Source: Streptomyces alfalfae (GTDB lineage Bacteria > Actinomycetota > Actinomycetes > Streptomycetales > Streptomycetaceae). From it: 64,000 nucleotides of DNA. The DNA is taken from positions 124,001-188,000 of the forward strand of contig NZ_QEXM01000042.1 in the NCBI RefSeq assembly GCF_004127445.1, given 5' to 3'. Numbering within the stretch: the stretch's first letter is position 1; each line of letters opens with the position of its first letter. Under the pieces are notes generated by a model. That model had not been told where the DNA came from. It saw only the letters and a list, made by a program, of their open reading frames with translations, and searched no databases. Made by a program: the position numbers and the translations under genes. Positions 41,494 to 49,880 of this stretch are shown here, piece after piece.

Positions 41494-44070
41494 TCAGTCG
41501 TCGGCCAGTTCCGCCACGCCCGTGACGCGGTGGAGGGGATACGTGCGGACCTCGTCCGCCGTGTGGTCGTAGGCCGTGACGAAGCCGCCCTCCACGCGGA
41601 CCGGGGCGATGACCCGCTGGCTCGCGGCGCCCTCGGCGTTGACGTAGCCGATCCACACCGCCTCGCCCGTCAGGACCGCGGCCTGCATCGTGGCCAGCGT
41701 CTCGGCCGCTGTCGTGCGCGGCAGTTCGCCGTCGGCCGCGGGCGCGGCCTTGCGGGGCGCCGTCGACGCCAGGTCGCCCGCGCGGATCGCCCGCACCGCC
41801 GCGCCGAGCAGCGTGGCGTCGGGCACCGGAGGCCCCTCGGGGACCGGCTCGGGGGCCGAGCGGGGCGGGGTGCGGTGGGCGTGGGCCCGGGTGATCAGGA
41901 CGTCACCGTCGGGGGACTCGGCGGCGGGCGCGAAGCCCATGCCGCGCAGCCCTTCGAGCAGCGTCCCGGGATCGGCCTGCGCGGCGAGCACGGTGGGCGC
42001 GAGGCGGCGCAGCCGCAGGCCCTGCGAGCGCTTGTCGGCCAGGATCTCGTCGAGCAGCGCCTCGTCGTCGCAGCGCACGTAGGCCGACGCGGCGCCGATA
42101 CGCAGGTGCCCGTGCCTGCGTGCCACGTCGTCGATCAGGTACGCGAGCGGCTGCGGGACCGGCGTGCGGGAGTGGGCGGCGAGGAAGGCGTGGAGGTCGG
42201 AGGCCGACTGCCCGGCGTCGAGCGCGCGCCGCACGGAGCCCGGCGTGAACCGGTAGACGGTCGCGCCGCCCTTCGACTCCACGTCGGCGATCACGGACAG
42301 CGCCTCGGCGAGCGGCCGGTCGAGCGGCCCAGGCGCCACGGCGGTGAGGTCCGCCTGGAGCAGCACGTGGTCGAGGGGTTCGGGCAGCAGCGGCGCGAGG
42401 AGTCCGGCGGCGCGGGCGGCGAGCGCGGCCTGCTCACCGGGGCCGACCGCTCCTGCGTCTCCCACGCCATTCGGCCCCCCGGCAGCGCCACCCGCACCCG
42501 TCGCGCCCCCGTCCCCGGCGCCCTGGTGGGCGGCGCCGCCGAGCAGCGCCCGCCCATGCGTGGCGAGCGCCCCCCGCCCGGTGATCCCCAGCAGCTCCGC
42601 CTCGTTCAGCGTCCAGCGGGCGATGCGGGAGCGGAGGTCTTCCGGCTCCGAGCCGTCGGCGGGGCGCCGGGAGGCCGTCGGGCGCTCCCAGCGCAGGCGG
42701 GCCAGGAGGGTGTCGGGGTCGGGCGCCGCGCCCTCGGGGAGCGTGGCGAGCAGGGTGAGCACCCGGCGGCGCACCTCGGGGGCCACCGAGCGGTCCAGGT
42801 GCGGCCCGAGCGCGGAGAGCGTGCGGTCCTTGCCGTCACGCCCGCCGATGAGCCCCGCCGTGCGGGTCGCCGGGAGCCAGGCGGTGACCAGGGCGGCCCA
42901 GCGCTCGGCCGGGGGGAGCTCCTGCCACTCGTCGTACGCGGGAGTCGCCGCGTACCGCTCGTCCGCCTCGCCGTCGGAGGCCAGCAGGCCCGCCGCGTAG
43001 GCCAGTTCGACCCAGAAGGCGGCCAGTGGCTCCGGCAGGTCGAGGGCCACGGCGGTCCGCTTGAGGTCGCGCACGCTGAGCCCGCCCGCGCGCAGCACCG
43101 CGGGGCCGCCCTCGTCCCAGTCCTTCAGGAGCTCCTCGACGGTGGCGAGCGCCGTGTAGGCCTGGCCGGCCGCCGTCGCGTCCACGACCTGTGGACGGTG
43201 CTCGCGCGCCACCCCCACCGCCGGCGGCGTCGGCACGAGGACGCGGTGCGCGCGCCCGGCCCGCAGGTGCAGCGCGGCCTCGCGGGGCAGGACGACCGTG
43301 CCGGGCGCGGTCGGGAGGAGCAGCCCTCGGTCGATGAGCCAGCGCAGATGCCGCGCGGGGTCGGCGGTGACCTGCCCGTACGGCGGGCCCCAGACCAGCC
43401 GCGACAGCACCTCCACCGACTCGGCGGGCGCCTCGTCGAGGAGGGCCGACATGCGTTCCCGGTCGTCGAAAAGGGCGGTCAGGGACCGCACGGCGGACAC
43501 CGGGTCGTGCGTCGTGGGGAGCCCGGCGGCCGTGACGATGTCCTGGACGCGGGTCGGCGACATGCCGGCCGTGGCCTCGGCGACGGTGGGCCCGAGCCCG
43601 GTCGGCGAGGGGTGCTGCGGAGCCGGCGCGAGCAGTTCGCGGGCGGTGCGCACCAGGCGCAGCCGCTCGTCGGGCCCCCAGACGAGGGCCTGCTCGTGGA
43701 GGGTGGCGAGGGCGCGCCGGAAGGCCGGCTCGACGGCGGGGTCGCCGTCGTCCCCCGCGAGGAGCGCGAGCACCTGCCCGTACGTCGCGGGCTCCGGGGC
43801 CACGGCGAGCGCTTCCGCCACCTGCTGCGCGAAGCGGTCGAGGCGCTCCAGGGCGCGGACCACGGAGGCGCGCGTCCCGGCCCGGGTGGCGAGCTGGGTG
43901 AGGTCGGTGGGTACGGGGTTGAGCAGATCGGGGCGGGCGTGCAGCAGCGCGGCCAGGTCGTCGTCGCCGCGCGAGCGGAGCGCTTCGGCGAGGGAACGGG
44001 GCGTCTCGGCGGCGCGCGGCGGTGCGCTCGCGCCGGCGCTGTCCGTGGGCTGCGGCTCGTCGATGCTCAT
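41494..44070 (-). CDS. Helicase-associated protein with C-terminal WYL-like domain
   Basis: 858 residues, no Walker motifs found. Long helical N-terminal part (DLAALLHARPDLLNPVPTDLTQLATRAGT ... VVRALERLDRFAQQVAEAL) with winged-helix-like repeats. The middle region has VLLQADLTAVAPGPLDRPLAEALSVIADVESKGGATVYRF, typical of the actinobacterial family annotated as XPB/Ssl2-like, helicase-associated. The end (about 795-850, VWIGYVNAEGAASQRVIAPVRVEGGFVTAYDHTADEVRTYPLHRV) is a WYL-like ligand-sensing fold. Gly/Ala-rich linker near 525-550. ATG at 44070 with TAACGT seven bases upstream. Divergent from xpb, suggesting partnership. Confidence 0.85.
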   Translation of the reverse strand: MSIDEPQPTDSAGASAPPRAAETPRSLAEALRSRGDDDLAALLHARPDLLNPVPTDLTQLATRAGTRASVVRALERLDRFAQQVAEALAVAPEPATYGQVLALLAGDDGDPAVEPAFRRALATLHEQALVWGPDERLRLVRTARELLAPAPQHPSPTGLGPTVAEATAGMSPTRVQDIVTAAGLPTTHDPVSAVRSLTALFDDRERMSALLDEAPAESVEVLSRLVWGPPYGQVTADPARHLRWLIDRGLLLPTAPGTVVLPREAALHLRAGRAHRVLVPTPPAVGVAREHRPQVVDATAAGQAYTALATVEELLKDWDEGGPAVLRAGGLSVRDLKRTAVALDLPEPLAAFWVELAYAAGLLASDGEADERYAATPAYDEWQELPPAERWAALVTAWLPATRTAGLIGGRDGKDRTLSALGPHLDRSVAPEVRRRVLTLLATLPEGAAPDPDTLLARLRWERPTASRRPADGSEPEDLRSRIARWTLNEAELLGITGRGALATHGRALLGGAAHQGAGDGGATGAGGAAGGPNGVGDAGAVGPGEQAALAARAAGLLAPLLPEPLDHVLLQADLTAVAPGPLDRPLAEALSVIADVESKGGATVYRFTPGSVRRALDAGQSASDLHAFLAAHSRTPVPQPLAYLIDDVARRHGHLRIGAASAYVRCDDEALLDEILADKRSQGLRLRRLAPTVLAAQADPGTLLEGLRGMGFAPAAESPDGDVLITRAHAHRTPPRSAPEPVPEGPPVPDATLLGAAVRAIRAGDLASTAPRKAAPAADGELPRTTAAETLATMQAAVLTGEAVWIGYVNAEGAASQRVIAPVRVEGGFVTAYDHTADEVRTYPLHRVTGVAELADD

Positions 44071-44147
44071 CCGCCTCACGTTAGCGCCTCCGCCCCCCGC
44101 CGCAGGGGCCCCGACCGCGCCCGGCCCGGCCCTCCGACGAGGCCGAT

Positions 44148-44204
44148 GCGGAAATGTCCCGGTGACACGCCGTACCGCACGGCGTGTCACCGGGACTTTT
44201 CCGC
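44148..44204. repeat. Very long perfect hairpin between the divergent helicase genes
   Basis: 18 bp perfect arms (44156-44173 with 44179-44196) around a 5-nt loop, extended by GCGGAAA/TTTCCGC with one T:T mismatch to 26 bp arms. It resembles a terminator but lies in a divergent promoter region where no transcript should end. Its outer part (GCRGAAAWGTCCC) matches the terD terminator, suggesting a dispersed hairpin family. Confidence 0.8.
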
Positions 44205-44330
44205 ATCCGACCCCACTCCGCCCCCGCCCCGGCCCCACCCGGCCCACGCGCCCCCGGCCGCCGCGACGCCGGGTGTGATCGGCGGCCTATGCGGCACACT
44301 GGATGTTTGGCCTCATGAAAGGGCGCTTGC

Positions 44331-45974
44331 GTGAACGGACCCCTCATCGTCCAGTCGGACAAGACTCTCCTGCTGGAAGTGGACCACGAGCAGGCCGAAG
44401 CGTGCCGCCGGGCCATCGCGCCGTTCGCCGAACTGGAGCGCGCCCCCGAGCACATCCACACGTACCGGGTGACGCCGCTCGGCCTGTGGAACGCCCGGGC
44501 CGCCGGGCACGACGCCGAGCAGGTCGTCGACGCCCTCGTGGAGTTCTCCCGCTACCCCGTGCCGCACGCGCTGCTCGTCGACGTGGCCGAGACCATGGCG
44601 CGGTACGGCCGCCTCACCCTCTCCAAGCACCCCGTCCACGGCCTCGTGCTCACCACGACCGACCGGCCGGTGCTCGAAGAGATCCTGCGGTCCAAGAAGG
44701 TCCAGCCGCTCGTCGGCGCGCGGCTCGACCCGGACACGGTCGCCGTGCACCCCTCCGAGCGCGGCCAGATCAAGCAGACGCTGCTGAAGCTGGGCTGGCC
44801 CGCCGAGGACCTGGCGGGGTACGTGGACGGTGAGGCGCACAAGATCGACCTGGACGAGGCGGGCTGGTCCCTGCGGCCCTACCAGCAGCAGGCCGTCGAG
44901 GGGTTCTGGCACGGCGGCAGCGGTGTCGTCGTGCTGCCCTGCGGGGCGGGCAAGACGCTGGTCGGCGCCGGGGCCATGGCGCAGGCCAAGGCGACCACCC
45001 TCATCCTCGTCACCAACACCGTCTCCGCCCGCCAGTGGAAGCACGAGCTGGTGAAGCGGACCTCGCTGACCGAGGACGAGATCGGCGAGTACAGCGGGAC
45101 CCGCAAGGAGATCCGGCCGGTCACCATCGCCACGTACCAGGTGCTGACGACCAGGCGGAAGGGCATCTACCCGCACCTCGAACTCTTCGACTCGCGGGAC
45201 TGGGGCCTCGTCATCTACGACGAGGTGCACCTGCTGCCCGCGCCCGTCTTCAAGTTCACCGCCGATCTCCAGGCGCGGCGCCGCCTCGGCCTGACCGCGA
45301 CCCTGGTGCGCGAGGACGGGCGCGAGTCGGACGTCTTCTCGCTGATCGGGCCCAAGCGGTTCGACGCCCCGTGGAAGGAGATCGAGGCGCAGGGCTACAT
45401 CGCGCCCGCCGACTGCGTGGAGGTGCGGGTCAACCTCACCGACGGCGAGCGGCTCGCGTACGCCACCGCGGAGGCGGAGGAGAAGTACCGCTTCTGCGCC
45501 ACCACCGCCACCAAGCGGAAGGTGACGGAGGCGCTGGTCAGGAAGCACGCGGGGGAGCAGACGCTCGTCATCGGGCAGTACATCGACCAGCTCGACGAGC
45601 TGGGTGAGCACCTGGGCGCGCCCGTCATCAAGGGCGAGACGACGAACGCGCAGCGCGAGAAGCTCTTCGACGCCTTCCGGCAGGGGGAGATCTCCGTTCT
45701 CGTCGTGTCCAAGGTCGCCAACTTCTCCATCGACCTGCCGGAGGCCACCGTCGCCATCCAGGTGTCCGGCACGTTCGGGTCGCGGCAGGAGGAGGCGCAG
45801 CGGCTCGGGCGCGTCCTGCGGCCCAAGGCCGACGGGCACGAGGCCCGCTTCTACTCCGTCGTGGCGCGGGACACCATCGACCAGGACTTCGCCGCGCACC
45901 GCCAGCGGTTCCTGGCCGAGCAGGGGTACGCCTACCGGATCGTCGACGCGGACGAACTGCTCGCCGGCGGCTGA
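44331..45974 (+). CDS. DNA repair/transcription-coupled helicase XPB
   Basis: A 547-residue superfamily 2 helicase. N-terminal damage-recognition-like part (about 1-170), RPYQQQAVEGFWHGG (Q-like motif), Walker A LPCGAGKTLVGA near residue 203, motif II VIYDEVHLLP (DEVH near 298), motif III GLTATLVREDGR, then VSKVANFSIDLPEA and QEEAQRLGRVLRPK (motifs V and VI). Bacterial XPB unwinds 3' to 5' and is thought to act in repair. GTG start with AAAGGG eight bases upstream. Its 3' end overlaps the convergent GT87 gene by 43 bp. Confidence 0.95.
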   Translation: MNGPLIVQSDKTLLLEVDHEQAEACRRAIAPFAELERAPEHIHTYRVTPLGLWNARAAGHDAEQVVDALVEFSRYPVPHALLVDVAETMARYGRLTLSKHPVHGLVLTTTDRPVLEEILRSKKVQPLVGARLDPDTVAVHPSERGQIKQTLLKLGWPAEDLAGYVDGEAHKIDLDEAGWSLRPYQQQAVEGFWHGGSGVVVLPCGAGKTLVGAGAMAQAKATTLILVTNTVSARQWKHELVKRTSLTEDEIGEYSGTRKEIRPVTIATYQVLTTRRKGIYPHLELFDSRDWGLVIYDEVHLLPAPVFKFTADLQARRRLGLTATLVREDGRESDVFSLIGPKRFDAPWKEIEAQGYIAPADCVEVRVNLTDGERLAYATAEAEEKYRFCATTATKRKVTEALVRKHAGEQTLVIGQYIDQLDELGEHLGAPVIKGETTNAQREKLFDAFRQGEISVLVVSKVANFSIDLPEATVAIQVSGTFGSRQEEAQRLGRVLRPKADGHEARFYSVVARDTIDQDFAAHRQRFLAEQGYAYRIVDADELLAGG

Positions 45975-47200
45975 CGCCTGCCCGCCCCACGCGGCACGCC
46001 GCCCCCGGCACCCGGCGCGCCGCCGGTGCGCGGTGGCGGCACCGCCTCGTCGCCCGCCCGGGAGCGGACGCCGGACAGGCACAGGTACGGCAGCAGACCG
46101 AGAGCGAGCAGCGCGTACGGAGCCGCGAGCGGCTGCTGCCACCAGGGCAGGCGCAGGTCGAGGTCGCCCTGGTGCGGCAGCAGCCAGAAGGTGCGCGCCG
46201 TGAACAGCGCCGCCACCGCCGCCGCCAGGCGCACCCTCCCGTCGGCGGCGAGCAGCGCGAGCAGCGGCACGCACCACACCCAGTGGTGGGACCAGCTGAC
46301 GGGGGAGACGAGCAGGGCGGTGAGCGCCGCCGCGAGCAGCCCGTGGGCCTCCCGGCGGGCGCGCCGCGCCGCCCACAGCCCGGCCGCGCCCGCCAGGGCC
46401 GCCGCGCCGGCCCACGCGAGCCCGGGCTCGGCCAAGTGCAGGGCCCGCGCGACGAGGCCCTGGAGCGACTGGTTGTCGACGATCCAGGCCTTGCCGACGC
46501 GCCCCGTCTCGTACAGCCGCCGCGTCCAGAACTCGACGCTGGCGGACGGCAGCACGAGCGCGCCGAGCAGCACGGTCCCCGCGAAGGCGGCGACCGCCGT
46601 CCCCGCCTCCCGCGTGCGCCCCCGCAGCAGCAGATACGCGACGAAGACCGCGGGCGTCAGCTTGATCCCCGCGGCGACCCCGAGCCAGAAGCCCTTGCCG
46701 AGGGCTCCCCGCGGCCGGGTGAGGTCCCACAGGACCAGGCAGGCGAGGGCGAGGTTGATCTGGCCGAACAGCACGGTCTGGAAGACGGGTTCGAGCCAGA
46801 GTCCGAGCGCGGTGGCGGCGCAGAGCAGTGGCGCGCGGGCCGGGAGGTGCGCGAGCCGGCAGGAGAGGCGTACGAGGAGCGCCAGCAGGGCCACGTTCCC
46901 GGCGAGGAAGACGGCCTTCAGGGCGGCCGTCGGGAGCCAGGTGGTCGGCACGAAGAGGATCGCGGCGAACGGCGGGTAGGTCGCGGGCAGTTCCCACTCG
47001 GTGACCGTGAACCCGTACAGGTCGCCGCCGGACGCGACGGCCGCGCCCTCCGCCCGGTAGACCGACGTGTCGGCCATCGGGACGTGCTGGACGACGCAGA
47101 GCGCGGCCAGGGCGCCGAGCGAGACGACGAGCAGGGCGGCGGACGCGACGGCGGCCGAGGGTGCGCCGAGTGAGCGGACGATCACGTTCCGTGGTTGCAC
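45932..47200 (-). CDS. GT87-family polyprenyl-phosphate mannosyltransferase-like membrane protein
   Basis: 422 residues with 9-10 predicted membrane helices. GT87 (DUF2029) signatures: VYRAEGAAVASGGDLYGF (with the catalytic Asp region MADTSVYR before it), ATYPPFAAILFVP, FGQINLALACLVLWDL, GKGFWLGVAAGIKLTPAVF and VSWSHHWVWCVPLLALL. Members build mannose-containing lipids or wall polymers. GTG at 47200 with TAGGGT seven bases upstream (leaderless). The last 40 residues are Gly/Pro/Ser-rich and partly encoded antisense to the end of xpb, so the true C-terminus may be functionally unimportant. Confidence 0.85.
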   Translation of the reverse strand: MQPRNVIVRSLGAPSAAVASAALLVVSLGALAALCVVQHVPMADTSVYRAEGAAVASGGDLYGFTVTEWELPATYPPFAAILFVPTTWLPTAALKAVFLAGNVALLALLVRLSCRLAHLPARAPLLCAATALGLWLEPVFQTVLFGQINLALACLVLWDLTRPRGALGKGFWLGVAAGIKLTPAVFVAYLLLRGRTREAGTAVAAFAGTVLLGALVLPSASVEFWTRRLYETGRVGKAWIVDNQSLQGLVARALHLAEPGLAWAGAAALAGAAGLWAARRARREAHGLLAAALTALLVSPVSWSHHWVWCVPLLALLAADGRVRLAAAVAALFTARTFWLLPHQGDLDLRLPWWQQPLAAPYALLALGLLPYLCLSGVRSRAGDEAVPPPRTGGAPGAGGGVPRGAGRRQPPASSSSASTIR

Positions 47201-47286
47201 GGGCGCGACCCTAGCCGATGGACCAGTTGGGGTCGCGCCGCGAATCGGCGGCCCGAAGGGGCCGGAATACCGGTACGGTCAATGCC

Positions 47287-48312
47287 GTGGGGATCGAAAG
47301 TGATCAGCTGGTCTACGACTACCTGAGCAGGGTCGGGGACCTGGCCCAGCAGCGGCAGTTGCCGTCCGGCGCGCGCATGCGCCTGGTCTCGGAGCTGCGG
47401 GACCAGATCGACCGAGGCCGCTCCAAGGCCGTGGTGGAGAGCCCCGCGGCCATCCGCCGCATCCTGGCGCGCCTCGGCACCCCGGAAGAGATCGTCGAGG
47501 CGGCGGGCGGCGCCGCCGGCGTCGAGGCGGCGCAGCCGGAGGCGGCGGCCGTCCCGACGCAGCGGAACGCCCGGCCGAGGCCCCGCAAGCGGGCGGAGTG
47601 GCCCAAGAAGGCGGAGCGGCCCCCGGAACCGGAGGAGCCGCCGCGGGATGTGGCGGGCCCGTACGCCTCGCCGCCGCACCTCGCGGGCACCGACGAACTG
47701 GGGCCCGGCGGCTCCGAGCCCGACTGGTGGCGCCACGACAGCAGCCCCTTCGGCGTCGCGGACAGCGTCCCCGGCTTCGTCGGCGGCGTGGAGATCCCCG
47801 AGCTCCTGAAACCCCCGCCGTCCGCGGACGACGCTCCCGGTGTGCCCCGCCCGCGCCTCGGCAAGGACCCCGAAGCCGCCGCGGAAGCGGCCGTGGCCGA
47901 GGAGGACGCCGAGGAGGCCGTGGAGGCGGGCGGTCGCCGACGGTGGCGTCCCCGGCTGCGGCCCGCCGCCGGAGGGTTCAGCAACCCGCTGCTCGTCCTC
48001 GCCGCCGTCCTGCTCGTCGCGGGCGCCGTCATCGGCAACTGGCTGGCTCTCGGCGTCGGCTGGCTCATCGCCTACGCCTCCCGCAGGCTCTCCCGCGCCG
48101 AGGCGAAGGCCGCGGTCATCGGCATCCCGGTGCTCGCGGTGACCGCCGGGCTCACCTGGCTGTGGGGCCGCAGCGAGCGCGGCTGGGGCGAGCAGATCCG
48201 GGACGGCCACATGAGCGACGCCGTGGCCGAGACGTGGCCGTGGGTCGTGCGCGGCGCGGCCATCGCCTCGGCACTTTTCCTGCTGTGGCGCTCCCAGCGG
48301 CGCCGCCCCTGA
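47287..48312 (+). CDS. Membrane protein with N-terminal HAAS-like helical domain
   Basis: 341 residues. N-terminal (about 1-70): LVYDYLSRVGDLAQQRQLPSGARMRLVSELRDQIDRGRSK and RRILARLGTPEEIVEAAGG, the fold found in HAAS/DUF1700-type proteins. The middle 150 residues are Pro/Glu-rich and disordered. C-terminal: four membrane helices (LLVLAAVLLVAGAVIGNWLALGVGWLIAY and two later pairs). GTG at 47287 with TACGGT (47274-47279) seven bases upstream, probably leaderless. Divergent from the GT87 gene (86 bp gap). Function unknown. Confidence 0.8.
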   Translation: MGIESDQLVYDYLSRVGDLAQQRQLPSGARMRLVSELRDQIDRGRSKAVVESPAAIRRILARLGTPEEIVEAAGGAAGVEAAQPEAAAVPTQRNARPRPRKRAEWPKKAERPPEPEEPPRDVAGPYASPPHLAGTDELGPGGSEPDWWRHDSSPFGVADSVPGFVGGVEIPELLKPPPSADDAPGVPRPRLGKDPEAAAEAAVAEEDAEEAVEAGGRRRWRPRLRPAAGGFSNPLLVLAAVLLVAGAVIGNWLALGVGWLIAYASRRLSRAEAKAAVIGIPVLAVTAGLTWLWGRSERGWGEQIRDGHMSDAVAETWPWVVRGAAIASALFLLWRSQRRRP

Positions 48313-48386
48313 CGGGAGGCGCGCCCCCGGCGCGTACGAGCCACCTGGGCCACCGCGCGGACACCCGCCCTCGGCAGAATGGGGGC

Positions 48387-49016
48387 ATGACTTCTCGCGC
48401 ACCGACCGTCGGCTTCGACCTCGACATGACCCTGATCGACTCCCGCCCCGGCATCAAGGCGGCCTTCCTGGCGCTCTCCGCGGAGACGGGCACGCACATC
48501 GACGCCGATCTGGCCATCACCCGGCTCGGGCCGCCGCTGGAGCAGGAGCTGCGGCACTGGTTCCCCGAGGAGAAGATCGCAGAGACGGCCGACCGCTACC
48601 GTGAGATGTACCCCACATACGCCATCGCGCCGACGCTCGCGATGCCCGGCGCCCGGGAGGCCGTGGACGCGGTCAGGGCGGCCGGCGGGCGCGCGATCGT
48701 GGTGACCGCCAAGCACGAGCCCAACGCGAAGCTGCACCTGGCGCACCTGGGCATCGAGGCCGACGCGGTCATCGGCTCGCTCTGGGCGGAGGCGAAGGCC
48801 GTGGCGCTGCGCGAGCACGACGCGGGGGTGTACGTCGGCGACCACACCGGTGACGTGCGCGGCGCGCGTACGGCGGGCGCGCTCTCCGTGGCGGTGGCGA
48901 CCGGGCCGTGCGACGCGGCGGAACTGCGCGGGGCGGGCGCCGACGTGGTCCTCGGCGACCTGACGGAGTTCCCCGCGTGGCTCGGCGCCCACACCGCGGG
49001 CGCCGCCGCTAGCTAG
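48387..49016 (+). CDS. HAD-family hydrolase (phosphoglycolate phosphatase-like)
   Basis: 209 residues. Motif I is VGFDLDMTLIDSRPGI (nucleophile Asp10 and Asp12), motif II is IVVTAKHEPNAKLHL, motif III Lys is in this region, and motif IV is VYVGDHTGDVRGARTAG. Cap domain of the small helical type between motifs I and II. General phosphatase of unknown substrate. CAGAAT (48375-48380), six bases before the ATG, may be a -10 box for a leaderless mRNA. The 3' end overlaps the following convergent gene by 8 bp. Confidence 0.9.
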   Translation: MTSRAPTVGFDLDMTLIDSRPGIKAAFLALSAETGTHIDADLAITRLGPPLEQELRHWFPEEKIAETADRYREMYPTYAIAPTLAMPGAREAVDAVRAAGGRAIVVTAKHEPNAKLHLAHLGIEADAVIGSLWAEAKAVALREHDAGVYVGDHTGDVRGARTAGALSVAVATGPCDAAELRGAGADVVLGDLTEFPAWLGAHTAGAAAS

Positions 49017-49260
49017 CGGCGGACCGCGCCTGCCGTCGCTGCACGGCGATGCCGCGGAGCACGCCGGCGGCGGCCACGAGGAACCCGACCCCCATCAGCA
49101 TGCACACCGCGTACGCGAGTGGGGGAAAGGGGTCGGTGCCCAGGAAGAGCGGGGCCACGGTGACCAGAGTGGCCACCGCGCCGACGAAGAAGATGACTGC
49201 TCCGGTCCGGACCATTCCATCGCCCGGTCCGGCGGAATTCGCTTGGGTTTTGTCACGCAC
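49009..49260 (-). CDS. Small two-helix membrane protein
   Basis: 83 residues: two hydrophobic segments (GAVIFFVGAVATLVTVAPLFLG and AYAVCMLMGVGFLVAAAGVLRG) with a short extracellular loop and a basic tail. GTG at 49260 preceded by TACCCT (49267-49272) at six bases, leaderless. No family recognised with certainty. Conserved position next to the cold-shock gene is recalled for Streptomyces. Confidence 0.75.
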   Translation of the reverse strand: MRDKTQANSAGPGDGMVRTGAVIFFVGAVATLVTVAPLFLGTDPFPPLAYAVCMLMGVGFLVAAAGVLRGIAVQRRQARSAAS

Positions 49261-49452
49261 CCCACCAGGGTAGTTCCCAGCGCGAAGGAAGAATCCGGGG
49301 ACGTCTTGTCACCGGCCCCCGGAGCAATAGTCTTGGGTTCGGCGGGTCGAGCGACCCGCTGTAGTGCTATCCAGAGCCGTTTTCGCCCTGTCATTTCCGG
49401 CTGGGCGACCGGCATAGACGAAGTACGACGAGTACGAGGACGAGGACTTCAC

Positions 49453-49836
49453 GTGCCTACCGGCAAGGTCAAGTGGTTCAACAGCGAGAAGGGCTTCGGC
49501 TTTCTCTCCCGCGACGACGGCGGCGACGTCTTCGTGCACTCCTCCGTACTGCCCGCCGGCGTCGACACACTCAAGCCGGGACAGCGCGTGGAGTTCGGAG
49601 TCGTCGCCGGTCAGCGCGGCGACCAGGCCCTGTCCGTGGCGATTCTCGACCCGACGCCGTCGGTGGCGGCCGCGCAGCGCCGCAAGCCGGACGAACTGGC
49701 GTCGATCGTCCAGGACCTGACGACGCTCCTGGAGAACATCACGCCGATGCTGGAGAAGGGCCGCTACCCCGACAAGGCGTCGGGTGCGAAGATCGCGGGC
49801 CTGCTGCGGGCGGTCGCGGACCAGCTGGACGTGTGA
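49453..49836 (+). CDS. Cold-shock domain protein with C-terminal helical extension
   Basis: 127 residues. Cold-shock domain (1-68): TGKVKWFNSEKGFGFLSRDD and GDVFVHSSVLPAGVDTLKPGQRVEF. An extension of about 60 residues follows (PDELASIVQDLTTLLENITPMLEKGRYPDKASGAKIAGLLRAVADQLD), two amphipathic helices. The usual Csp ends at about residue 67. GTG start at 49453 with GAGGACGAGGAC upstream. The tail could mediate dimerisation or protein contact. Confidence 0.93.
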   Translation: MPTGKVKWFNSEKGFGFLSRDDGGDVFVHSSVLPAGVDTLKPGQRVEFGVVAGQRGDQALSVAILDPTPSVAAAQRRKPDELASIVQDLTTLLENITPMLEKGRYPDKASGAKIAGLLRAVADQLDV

Positions 49837-49880
49837 GGCGTCGCGCCGGGCGGGCCGATGCCGGCCCGTCCGGCGTTCGC

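Noticed and set aside
44148..44204. Simple terminator between the helicase genes
   Set aside because: Both flanking genes are transcribed away from it, so a terminator has no transcript to end. It is reported as a repeat-family hairpin instead.
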